Assembly: GCA_041484525.1 (NCBI GenBank)
Contig: JBGPHT010000091.1
Span: forward strand, 1 to 30,526
Direction of reading: 5' to 3'
DNA length: 30,526 bases
Source: JBGPHT01 sp041484525
GTDB taxonomy: Bacteria > Acidobacteriota > Terriglobia > Bryobacterales > Bryobacteraceae
The notes below the pieces were generated by a model, which was given only the letters and a program-made list of their open reading frames with translations, was not told the DNA's origin and searched no databases. Position 1 is the stretch's first letter. Each line of letters begins with the position of its first letter. A program made the translations under genes and the position numbers. Of the stretch, positions 24,554 through 30,526 are shown one piece after another.

Positions 24554-26750
24554 GGCGCCGCTTTCGCTCGACGAGTTGGCCGGCCGCTATGGCCCGCATC
24601 TGAACTACGTACCGCCGGGAGGCTGGCAGGAAGAATCCCGCAACCAGGCCGAAAAGCTCGTCAAGACGCATTGTTGCTTCTGCGGGCAGCAGTGCGGAAT
24701 TCAGCTCAAGGTGCGTGACAATCGGGTGATCGGTTTCGAGCCCTGGGAGGAGTTCCCTTTCAATCGCGGCATGCTGTGCCCCAAGGGCGTCAAGCGCTAC
24801 TTGCAGGGCAACCACCCGGACCGGCTCCTCGATCCGCTGATGCGTACCGCCGAGGGCTTTCGTCCCGCGGCCTGGGGTGAAGCTCTCGATTTCACTGCAC
24901 GACGCCTGCGCGAGCTACAGGAAAAGTACGGCCCCGATTCCGTCGCGGTATACGGCGGCGCTTCGCTCACCACCGAAAAGGCGTACCTGCTGGGCAAGTT
25001 CGCGCGCGTCGCGCTCGGAACCCGGCACATCGATTACAACGGCCGCCTCTGCATGGTCTCGGCCGGCACGGCTTACAAAGGCGCGCTGGGCGTGGACCGC
25101 GCACCCAACCCCTGGAGCGACATCCCGACCGCGGAAGTCATCATGGCGATCGGCGCCAATATCGGCGAATGCGCCCCCATCACTACCGACTACATCTGGC
25201 GTGCCCGTGACAAGGGGGCGAAGCTGATCGTGGCCGACCCGCGCTTCACCCCCATCGCGCGCAACGCCGATCTGTTTCTTCCGGTGCGTCCGGGAACGGA
25301 TCTTGCGCTGCTCATGGCCATGCTGCACGTGATCATTCGCGACGGCCTCACCGATCGCGACTTCATCGCGGCGCATACCATCGGTTTCGAAAAGACCGCG
25401 GAATCGGTGGAGCCGTGGAATCCCCGGCGCGCCGCCGAAGTTACCGGCGTCGCTCCCGACGCCATCGAGCGGGCCGCGCATTGGATCGGTGAATCGCGCC
25501 GCGTCATGCTCATGCATGCGCGTGGGCTGGAGCATCACTCCAAGGGCGTGGAGAATTGCGAAGCCGTGATCGCGATCGCGCTGGCCACCGGCAATATCGG
25601 GCGCGAAGGCGCCGGCCCCATCATGGTAACCGGTCAGGGCAACGGGCAGGGCGGGCGCGAGCACGGGCAGAAGTGCGACCAGTTGCCGGGCCAGCGCAGT
25701 CTCACTGATCCGGCCGCGCGAGAGCACGTGGCCGGAGTGTGGGGCATCTCACCGGACGAGCTGCCCGGGCCGGGCTATACCGCGGTCGAGATCATGAACG
25801 CCGTTCATAGCGGCGAAATCAAAGGGCTGCTCTCCATCTGCTTTAACCCGCTGGTCTCCCTGCCCGATGCCAATTTCACGCGCGAGGCGCTGGAGCGCCT
25901 GGAGTTCTTCGGCATCATCGATTTCTTCCTTTCGGAGACCGCCGTCCATGCCGATGTGGTGTTGGCCGGCAGCCTCCAGGAGGAAGAGGAGGGCGTCGCC
26001 GCCAGTGTCGAGGCGCGTGTCATTCATATTCAGAAGGCCGTGGATCCGCCCGGCAACGCCCGCGCCGATTCCGCCATCATCTGCGACCTGGCTCGCCGTC
26101 TGGGCCGCGGACAGTATTTCCCATTTCGCGAACCGCGTGAAATCTTCGAGGAACTGCGGTTGGCGTCGCGAGGCGGCATCGCCGATTACTACGGCATTAC
26201 CTACGAGAAGATCGACCAGCAGATGGGCGTCTTCTGGCCATGTCCCACGCTCGACCATCCCGGCACGCCCCGCCTGTTTGAAGACGGCCAGTTCTTCCAT
26301 CCCGATGGCAAGGCCCGCTTCATGAGCCTGGCGTGGCGCGAGAGCGGCGATCCCGTGGACGCGGAGTTTCCCATTTATCTCACTACCGGCCGCGTCGTGA
26401 GCCAGTATCTTTCCGGCACCCAGACGCGCCGCATCGGAGCGCTGGTGGATCAGTATCCCGAGCCGAAACTGGAGATTCATCCAGGCCTGGCGGAGCAGTA
26501 TGGAATCCGAAGCGGCGATTGGGTCAGGGTGACTTCCCGCCGCACCGCTATCACTTTGGAGGCCATCGTGGTGCGCACCATCCGGCCCGACACCGTTTTC
26601 ATTCCCTATCACTGGCCCGGCGGCCGCAGCGCCAATCGCCTAACGCATCGCACGCTCGACCCGCGCAGCAAGATTCCCGAATACAAGGTGTCGGCCTGCC
26701 GCGTTGAAAAAGCCGTGGGTCCCCCGCCCCCGGCAGGAGGCCGCGCCTGA
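24546..26750 (+). CDS. Molybdopterin oxidoreductase, probable nitrate reductase (NarB/NasC/NapA-like)
   Basis: 734 residues. It is a bis-MGD molybdoenzyme with one N-terminal [4Fe-4S] site: Cys43, Cys46, Cys50 and Cys78 (HCCFCGQQCG ... GMLCPKG). The molybdenum ligand is Cys169 in DYNGRLCMVSAGTAY, the R-L-C-M context of assimilatory and periplasmic nitrate reductases. The body shows GANIGECAPITTDYIWRARD, VADPRFTPIARNADLFLPVRPGTD, GQGNGQGGREHGQKCDQLPGQR and the C-terminal molydopterin-binding domain (LTTGRVVSQYLSGTQTRR). There is no signal peptide, so the enzyme is cytoplasmic. A formate dehydrogenase role is disfavoured because formate dehydrogenases usually carry Sec or Cys followed by His there, and because the operon carries a nitrate porter. 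The start is GTG, overlapping the transporter gene by 8 bases; the stop overlaps the ferredoxin ATG by 1 base. Confidence 0.87.
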   Translation: MAKAPLSLDELAGRYGPHLNYVPPGGWQEESRNQAEKLVKTHCCFCGQQCGIQLKVRDNRVIGFEPWEEFPFNRGMLCPKGVKRYLQGNHPDRLLDPLMRTAEGFRPAAWGEALDFTARRLRELQEKYGPDSVAVYGGASLTTEKAYLLGKFARVALGTRHIDYNGRLCMVSAGTAYKGALGVDRAPNPWSDIPTAEVIMAIGANIGECAPITTDYIWRARDKGAKLIVADPRFTPIARNADLFLPVRPGTDLALLMAMLHVIIRDGLTDRDFIAAHTIGFEKTAESVEPWNPRRAAEVTGVAPDAIERAAHWIGESRRVMLMHARGLEHHSKGVENCEAVIAIALATGNIGREGAGPIMVTGQGNGQGGREHGQKCDQLPGQRSLTDPAAREHVAGVWGISPDELPGPGYTAVEIMNAVHSGEIKGLLSICFNPLVSLPDANFTREALERLEFFGIIDFFLSETAVHADVVLAGSLQEEEEGVAASVEARVIHIQKAVDPPGNARADSAIICDLARRLGRGQYFPFREPREIFEELRLASRGGIADYYGITYEKIDQQMGVFWPCPTLDHPGTPRLFEDGQFFHPDGKARFMSLAWRESGDPVDAEFPIYLTTGRVVSQYLSGTQTRRIGALVDQYPEPKLEIHPGLAEQYGIRSGDWVRVTSRRTAITLEAIVVRTIRPDTVFIPYHWPGGRSANRLTHRTLDPRSKIPEYKVSACRVEKAVGPPPPAGGRA

Positions 26751-27349
26751 TGTTCGGCATGGAGTTCTACGTCGATCCGTCGCGCTGCATCGGCTGCCAG
26801 GCCTGCCTGAAGGCGTGCGAGGAATGCGATACGCATCGCGGCATTTCCATGATCAATTTCGATTTCATGGACCGGCCGGAGAGCATCGCCACCGCGGCCT
26901 ACGTCTGCTGGCACTGCGACAATCCCACGTGCGCCCAGGTTTGCCCGGCCGACGCCATCAAGAAATACGAAGACGGCATTGTCGGCTCTTCGCTCAAACC
27001 GCGCTGCATCGGCTGTTCCAATTGCGTGCTGGCCTGCCCCTTCGGGATTCCCAAGCTGGTGCCGGAATACGAGCAGATGATGAAGTGCGACATGTGCTAC
27101 GACCGCACGTCAGTAGGCAAGCGCCCCATGTGCGCCACCGTCTGTCCCAGCCAGGCGCTCACCTATGTTACGCCTGAGACGATTGCGGCCACCCGCCGCG
27201 AAAAGCCCGTCAACACATTCTGGTTCGGCAACCAGAAGATCACGACCAAGGTTTACATGATGGCTCCCGCCGATGCCGGCGCCATCGCCATCGACGTCGC
27301 CGACTACACCTGGGAGGGAGAGCATGGCCTGGTTCCGCAAGCCTTCTAG
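26750..27349 (+). CDS. Four-cluster [4Fe-4S] ferredoxin subunit (DmsB/NarH-like)
   Basis: 199 residues with 16 ligand cysteines in four groups: C13/C16/C19/C23 (CIGCQACLKAC), C53/C56/C61/C65 (CWHCDNPTCAQVC), C86/C89/C92/C96 (CIGCSNCVLAC) and C113/C116/C128/C132 (CDMCYDRTSVGKRPMC). This is the electron-transfer beta subunit pattern of the DMSO reductase family. It should pass electrons from the membrane cytochrome b domain to the molybdoenzyme encoded just upstream. No signal peptide is seen, which agrees with a cytoplasmic-facing complex. The fourth cluster has four cysteines, so it is probably a [4Fe-4S] and not the [3Fe-4S] of NarH. The end overlaps the Rieske start by 26 bases. Confidence 0.92.
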   Translation: MFGMEFYVDPSRCIGCQACLKACEECDTHRGISMINFDFMDRPESIATAAYVCWHCDNPTCAQVCPADAIKKYEDGIVGSSLKPRCIGCSNCVLACPFGIPKLVPEYEQMMKCDMCYDRTSVGKRPMCATVCPSQALTYVTPETIAATRREKPVNTFWFGNQKITTKVYMMAPADAGAIAIDVADYTWEGEHGLVPQAF

Positions 27350-27836
27350 CGTACCGCTCTGGCAGGACGAATTCCCCGTATTCACCGCCGACGAGCGCTA
27401 CGTGAACCGCCGCCAGTTCACCAAATTCCTGACGCTGACGAGCTTCGCGATGCTGGCGGGCAATCTTTGGATTCTGGCGCGATCCGCGTTCCACCGCTCC
27501 CCTGCGTATCCGCGGCAGCCGGTAGCGGCGGCGGACGAACTCGCGGTGGGCGGCGTCAAGATGTTCGCGTATCCCACCGCCGACGACCCGTGCATTCTGG
27601 TGCGCACGGGCAGCGACTCCTACGTAGCTTACGGCCAAAAGTGCACGCATCTCTCGTGCGCCGTCTACTATGCGAAGGAGCAGAACCGGCTCGAATGCCC
27701 TTGTCACCAGGGCTTCTTTTCCATCGCCGATGGGTCGGTTCTACAGGGCCCTCCGCAGCGCGCGCTACCGCGAGTGGCTCTGGCAATGAAGAACGGACAA
27801 CTGGTGGCCGTTCGTATGGAAGGAGAAGGAGCATGA
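27324..27836 (+). CDS. Rieske [2Fe-2S] protein with Tat-type membrane anchor
   Basis: 170 residues. RRQFTKFLTLTSFAMLAG (29-46) is a twin-arginine signal followed by one hydrophobic helix, kept as an anchor as in bc1 and b6f Rieske proteins. The soluble domain has CTHLSC (Cys107, His109, Cys112) and CPCHQGFF (Cys125, Cys127, His128): two Cys and two His iron ligands plus the disulfide pair. The last loop reads CPCHQG instead of the common CPCHGS. A GGGAGGGAG ribosome site precedes the ATG at 27324, which lies inside the ferredoxin gene; the earlier in-frame ATG at 27273 is unlikely. It probably serves as an electron carrier for this reductase or an attached quinol-oxidising unit. Its Tat signal would put it on the opposite membrane face from the molybdoenzyme. 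Confidence 0.9.
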   Translation: MAWFRKPSSVPLWQDEFPVFTADERYVNRRQFTKFLTLTSFAMLAGNLWILARSAFHRSPAYPRQPVAAADELAVGGVKMFAYPTADDPCILVRTGSDSYVAYGQKCTHLSCAVYYAKEQNRLECPCHQGFFSIADGSVLQGPPQRALPRVALAMKNGQLVAVRMEGEGA

Positions 27837-28069
27837 ATATCAATCCGCCGCAAAACCGTGGACTCACCGCGATTGATGGCGCCATGGCCCTCATCGTTGT
27901 GCTGCTGATTGTGCAGATCTGGCTGCTCTCGGCGACCCTCGAATCCTACCTGGCCGGCCATCGCGAGGCGGCCGTGCCCGGCGCCATCATCTCCGGGATT
28001 CTGTTTGCGGCCTGCCTCGGGCTTTACCGGTTCGTCGACCGCATCGATTCCGAGGTTCGCAAAGGCTGA
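27833..28069 (+). CDS. Small two-helix membrane protein of the nitrate operon
   Basis: 78 residues: a short N-terminal segment (NINPPQNRGLTAIDGAM), helix 1 (ALIVVLLIVQIWLLSATLE, about 18-37), a short loop with Glu and His (SYLAGHREAAVPG), helix 2 (AIISGILFAACLGLYRF, about 51-67) and a charged tail. The ATG follows AAGGAGAAGGAGC and overlaps the Rieske stop by 4 bases, so it is co-translated with the complex. I do not recognise a characterised function. Size, position and topology suggest an accessory subunit that stabilises the membrane part or the Rieske anchor. Confidence 0.8.
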   Translation: MNINPPQNRGLTAIDGAMALIVVLLIVQIWLLSATLESYLAGHREAAVPGAIISGILFAACLGLYRFVDRIDSEVRKG

Positions 28070-28472
28070 GCGAACCATACTTGCGAAACGACCGGGCGAG
28101 ACGCGATTCGAAAAAGGCGCCGAGCTTCTCAACCAGAATCTCTGGCTGAGCCCGAACAGCAGAATGGCGGCCAGTTCCGCGAATGCCGAGACCGGGAGAA
28201 CCTTCCAGGCTGAGTTGACGATCCGCCGTAAGCCAGCGGCTCCGCGACTACCAGCAGGGTGCCGCCCGCGGTAATCAGCACCACGGACCAGCGCATCAGC
28301 CGCGTGGAAGGACAGCCGGATTCAGTTCCGACGTGCCGTGATGTCACACGAGGAGAGGATCCCACTCAGAGCTCTGGGAATGGTCTCGCTGAGCGCCAGG
28401 ACAGAGATCGATAAAGAGATGCGGATGGCGGCCTCAGGGACGGGGGCGGCTGAACCGCCGTTGACTCGGTAG
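28070..28472. other. Gap after the nitrate operon with possible decayed coding remnants
   Basis: About 400 bases without an intact gene. On the minus strand, two frames encode membrane-helix-like pieces: RWSVVLITAGGTLLVVAEPLA (about 28298-28236) and AWKVLPVSAFAELAAILLFGL (about 28214-28152). A single frame change would join them, which suggests a decayed membrane protein. On the plus strand, a 43-codon frame (28341-28472, starting MSHEERIPLRALGMV) ends immediately before the next ATG, with no ribosome site. A small GGCGG/CCGCC hairpin sits at 28445-28459. No clear terminator for the nitrate operon is visible. Confidence 0.35.
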
Positions 28473-30290
28473 ATGCCATGCGAGAATCTAGATTCGGCAA
28501 CGACACTGGAAAGACAAGTGCAAGATGACTTTCTTGTGAAGCTTTCAACTCTTGCTCTCGATTTCGATGGCACCATAGCCCGGAACGACATCCTCGACCC
28601 TGGCGTGCGCGAGGCCATTGCCGAGGCTCGTGAACACGGCATCGTTGTCGTGCTAGTGACAGGCCGCATCCTCGCCGACTTGCGCCGCGTTGCGGGCGAC
28701 CTGCACTTCGTCGATGCAGTTATCGCCGAAAACGGCGCCGTCATCACGTTTCCCGACAGCGGATATTCACGAGTCGTCGGACAACCCCCGCCAACGGCTC
28801 TCCTGAACGAAATGCGCCGTGAAGGTCTTCTCTTCGCGGTTGGAGAATCGATCGTTGACGCCCACGCGGAAACGGCTCCGCGAATTCTCTCGATCCTTCA
28901 AAGGCTCGAGTTACCGCTGACGCTCGCGTTTAACCGTAACCGCGTGATGGTGTTGCCGCAGGCCATCAGCAAAGCGACGGGCTTGCGCGAGGCTCTCACG
29001 ATCCTCCGGCTGTCTCCGCATAATACCTTAGCCATCGGTGACGCCGAGAACGACCACGAACTACTTCGAGCGTGTGAGGTGGGAGTGGCGGTTGCGTGGG
29101 GCAGCGAGGTCTTGAAAGCATCCGCCGACTACGTGCTCCCCGGTGATGGTCCCGCCGCCGTGGCCGGTTATATTCTCGCGCTCGTAAAAGGCCGTCAGCT
29201 CCCGGTGCCGCGCAAGACGCGACGTCGCCTACTGCTAGGGTATACGGACGAAGGACACCCATTTTCGCTCGCCGTCCACGGGCGGAACGTGCTGGTGGCT
29301 GGGGACCCGAAAACTGGAAAATCCTGGGTGACGGGGCTGCTGTGCGAACAACTGATCCTCTATGGGTACAGCCTCTGCATCCTCGATCCGGAAGGCGACT
29401 ACACGTCTCTCGAAGCTCTACCGGGCGTGGTCGTCTTTGGTGGGGCGGATCCATTACCTCGGCCCCGGGATCTTTTGCGCGCATTGCGCCATGCCGGCAT
29501 CACCGTCGTCATCGATCTATCTCATACTCCCCACGAGGAGAAACTTGAGTACCTACACAACGTTCTGCCGGTGCTGGCAAAGCTGAGGCGCCATACGGGC
29601 CTGCCGCACCGTATCGTCGTTGATGAAGCGCATTACTTCCTTGACGCCGCTCATCCAGACCTGCTAGACCTCGACGCTGGCGGGTACACCCTCGTTACTT
29701 ATCGAGCGTCCACTCTTCGGAGCGACTTGCTAGCCGCGAGTCAGGCCATTATCGTGACGCGCGAGTCCGATCCCCACGAGGTCCGGGCGCTTCGCGCGCT
29801 GTGCCGCTCTTGTCAAGGCTCCGCGACTGAAAGCCAATGGGAACAGCTATTAGAGAGCATCGTCCTCGGCGAAGCGGTTGCGCTGCCGCTTACCGAAGAA
29901 GCGGAAGGCGATGTGCGCCGGATTCGGCTGACGCCACGCTTAACGCCGCACATCCGCCACTTGACGAAGTACCTCGATCTCCCGGTACCAGAGGCGCGCG
30001 CCTTCGTCTTCTGGCGCGACGGCTCACTTACCGGACGCCGAGCCCGGACGCTTCGCGAGTTCGTCGCGACCGTGGAACAATCGCCGGCAACGGCGCTGGA
30101 CGGTCATCTCCGCCGCGGCGATATTTCGCGCTGGATCGCAGAAGTTTTTGGCGATTATCCCCTGGCAGAGACTGTGCGGCAGCTTGAGGATGACTACGGC
30201 TCCGGTATGCGTGACATCGTGTCGCGTCTTGTGCAGGCCATCCACGCGCGTTACGAGTTCGTCGATCCCGTACCCGAAGCGCATAACTGA
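28473..30290 (+). CDS. HAD phosphatase fused to a DUF87/HerA-type P-loop ATPase
   Basis: 605 residues. Residues 24-240 are a HAD-IIB (Cof/phosphoglycolate phosphatase-like) domain: LALDFDGTIA (nucleophile Asp30, acid Asp32), LVTGR (Thr motif II region), SKATGL (Lys motif III) and IGDAENDHELL (motif IV). Residues 255-440 are an ATPase with Walker A at 277-284 (GDPKTGKS), ILDPEGDY and Walker B RIVVDEAH (Asp384-Glu385), in the style of HerA/DUF87 proteins. This fusion is known as a family of uncharacterised function. A GTG at 28536 (VKLSTLALDFDG) would match the family start better; the ATG at 28473 is used here, and neither has a good ribosome site. It is separate from the nitrate operon by about 400 bases. 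Confidence 0.85.
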   Translation: MPCENLDSATTLERQVQDDFLVKLSTLALDFDGTIARNDILDPGVREAIAEAREHGIVVVLVTGRILADLRRVAGDLHFVDAVIAENGAVITFPDSGYSRVVGQPPPTALLNEMRREGLLFAVGESIVDAHAETAPRILSILQRLELPLTLAFNRNRVMVLPQAISKATGLREALTILRLSPHNTLAIGDAENDHELLRACEVGVAVAWGSEVLKASADYVLPGDGPAAVAGYILALVKGRQLPVPRKTRRRLLLGYTDEGHPFSLAVHGRNVLVAGDPKTGKSWVTGLLCEQLILYGYSLCILDPEGDYTSLEALPGVVVFGGADPLPRPRDLLRALRHAGITVVIDLSHTPHEEKLEYLHNVLPVLAKLRRHTGLPHRIVVDEAHYFLDAAHPDLLDLDAGGYTLVTYRASTLRSDLLAASQAIIVTRESDPHEVRALRALCRSCQGSATESQWEQLLESIVLGEAVALPLTEEAEGDVRRIRLTPRLTPHIRHLTKYLDLPVPEARAFVFWRDGSLTGRRARTLREFVATVEQSPATALDGHLRRGDISRWIAEVFGDYPLAETVRQLEDDYGSGMRDIVSRLVQAIHARYEFVDPVPEAHN

Positions 30291-30314
30291 GGCCGTCTGA
30301 GTTCACGCAAAGCT

Positions 30315-30374
30315 GCGCGAATTGCCGCGGCCCCTGGTGGGGGATTTTGGCGCAGGTCTTGCGCCGATTCGCGC
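30315..30374. other. Nested inverted repeat after the HAD-ATPase gene
   Basis: An outer 8-bp perfect stem, GCGCGAAT (30315-30322) with ATTCGCGC (30367-30374), encloses an inner 6-bp perfect hairpin, GGCGCA-GGTCT-TGCGCC (30349-30365). It begins 24 bases after the stop codon. No T-run follows, so a simple intrinsic terminator is not obvious. It could be a processed 3' structure or part of a leader for the next gene. Confidence 0.4.
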
Positions 30375-30435
30375 TGCGTGTGAATCGTGACACCTGCGCT
30401 ATGCGTACCCGCTGCTGGCCGCGTGAGGATGGAAG

Positions 30436-30490
30436 GGCAGAGCCCCATTTGGGGACCCCCGAAACACTGGGGTAAAACAGAAGGTCTGCC
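30436..30490 (+). ncRNA. Candidate structured leader: possible three-way junction before the next gene
   Basis: GGCAGA (30436-30441) pairs with TCTGCC (30485-30490). Inside are two hairpins side by side: CCCC-ATTT-GGGG (30443-30454) and ACCCC-loop-GGGGT (30455-30473). An A-rich single strand (AAAACAGAAGG) closes the junction. The structure ends 27 bases before a strong ribosome site. I cannot match it to a known riboswitch class. It is non-coding as far as I can see on the plus strand. Confidence 0.35.
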
Positions 30491-30517
30491 AAGATCGCAA
30501 CTTCGCAAACCGACCCC

Positions 30518-30524
30518 AAGGAGG
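30518..30524 (+). promoter_or_regulatory. Strong ribosome binding site for a gene beyond the right edge
   Basis: AAGGAGG is a full match to the anti-Shine-Dalgarno core, 2 bases from the end of the window. It implies a plus-strand start within about 10 bases outside, so the 230 bases before it form an intergenic leader. Confidence 0.6.
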
Positions 30525-30526
30525 TC

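Noticed and set aside
28341..28472. 43-codon plus-strand frame starting MSHEERIPLRAL and ending just before the HAD-ATPase ATG.
   Set aside because: No ribosome site, no recognisable product and no sign of conservation; it could be a leader peptide but cannot be supported.
30303..30314. CACGCAAAGC after the HAD-ATPase gene resembles a short block of the GEMM riboswitch.
   Set aside because: Only about ten bases match, and the partner block GGCAAACC and its hairpin are absent upstream, where the coding region lies.
30028..30519. Minus-strand frame of 163 codons over the right-hand gap.
   Set aside because: It overlaps the end of the HAD-ATPase gene, has no domain, and covers the inverted-repeat structures; a non-coding explanation is simpler.

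Overview
The window is 30.5 kb of GC-rich bacterial chromosome. The broken Ser/Thr kinase at the left edge has an N-terminal leader like those of many Acidobacteriota kinases. Together with the exopolysaccharide genes and the molybdoenzyme operon this suggests an acidobacterium, perhaps Bryobacterales-like. This is inference from gene style; no rRNA or marker gene is present.

Layout. (1) 1-316, minus: start of a Ser/Thr protein kinase that runs off the window. (2) 536-1548, minus: a dead IS3-family insertion sequence. Its orfA is intact; its orfB has an internal deletion, a ~50-bp inverted piece and a 19-bp insertion. (3) 1902-21561, plus: fifteen genes in one direction with touching or overlapping ends, an apparent polysaccharide operon. 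It holds two methyltransferases, a Wzx-type flippase, an O-antigen ligase/polymerase-type membrane protein, a polysaccharide deacetylase, five GT4-like glycosyltransferases, a two-domain dehydrogenase, a 1370-residue asparagine-synthetase/heparinase fusion, UDP-GlcNAc 2-epimerase, a PglC-like initiating sugar transferase and a PglD/NeuD-like acyltransferase. The likely logic is Wzx/Wzy-type synthesis: sugar precursors are made and modified, loaded on a lipid carrier, extended, flipped, polymerised, then trimmed by deacetylase and lyase. No outer-membrane export or chain-length gene is in the window. (4) 21558-22168: a frameshifted small secreted-protein gene, then a small cupin. (5) 22334-28069, plus: a five-gene redox operon. 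It encodes a nitrate transporter (NarK-like) fused to a NarI-like haem b membrane domain and a cysteine tail, a NarB/NasC-like molybdopterin oxidoreductase, a four-cluster ferredoxin subunit, a Tat-type Rieske protein and a two-helix membrane protein. I read it as a compact nitrate uptake and reduction module with its own membrane electron supply. (6) 28473-30290, plus: a HAD phosphatase fused to a DUF87/HerA-type ATPase. (7) 30291-30526: non-coding, with two nested inverted-repeat structures and a strong ribosome binding site at the edge, which suggests a structured leader for the next gene.

The most unusual items are the asparagine-synthetase/heparinase fusion and the transporter/haem b fusion that heads the nitrate operon. 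The structured 3' end and the micro-inversion in the dead IS are also worth checking.
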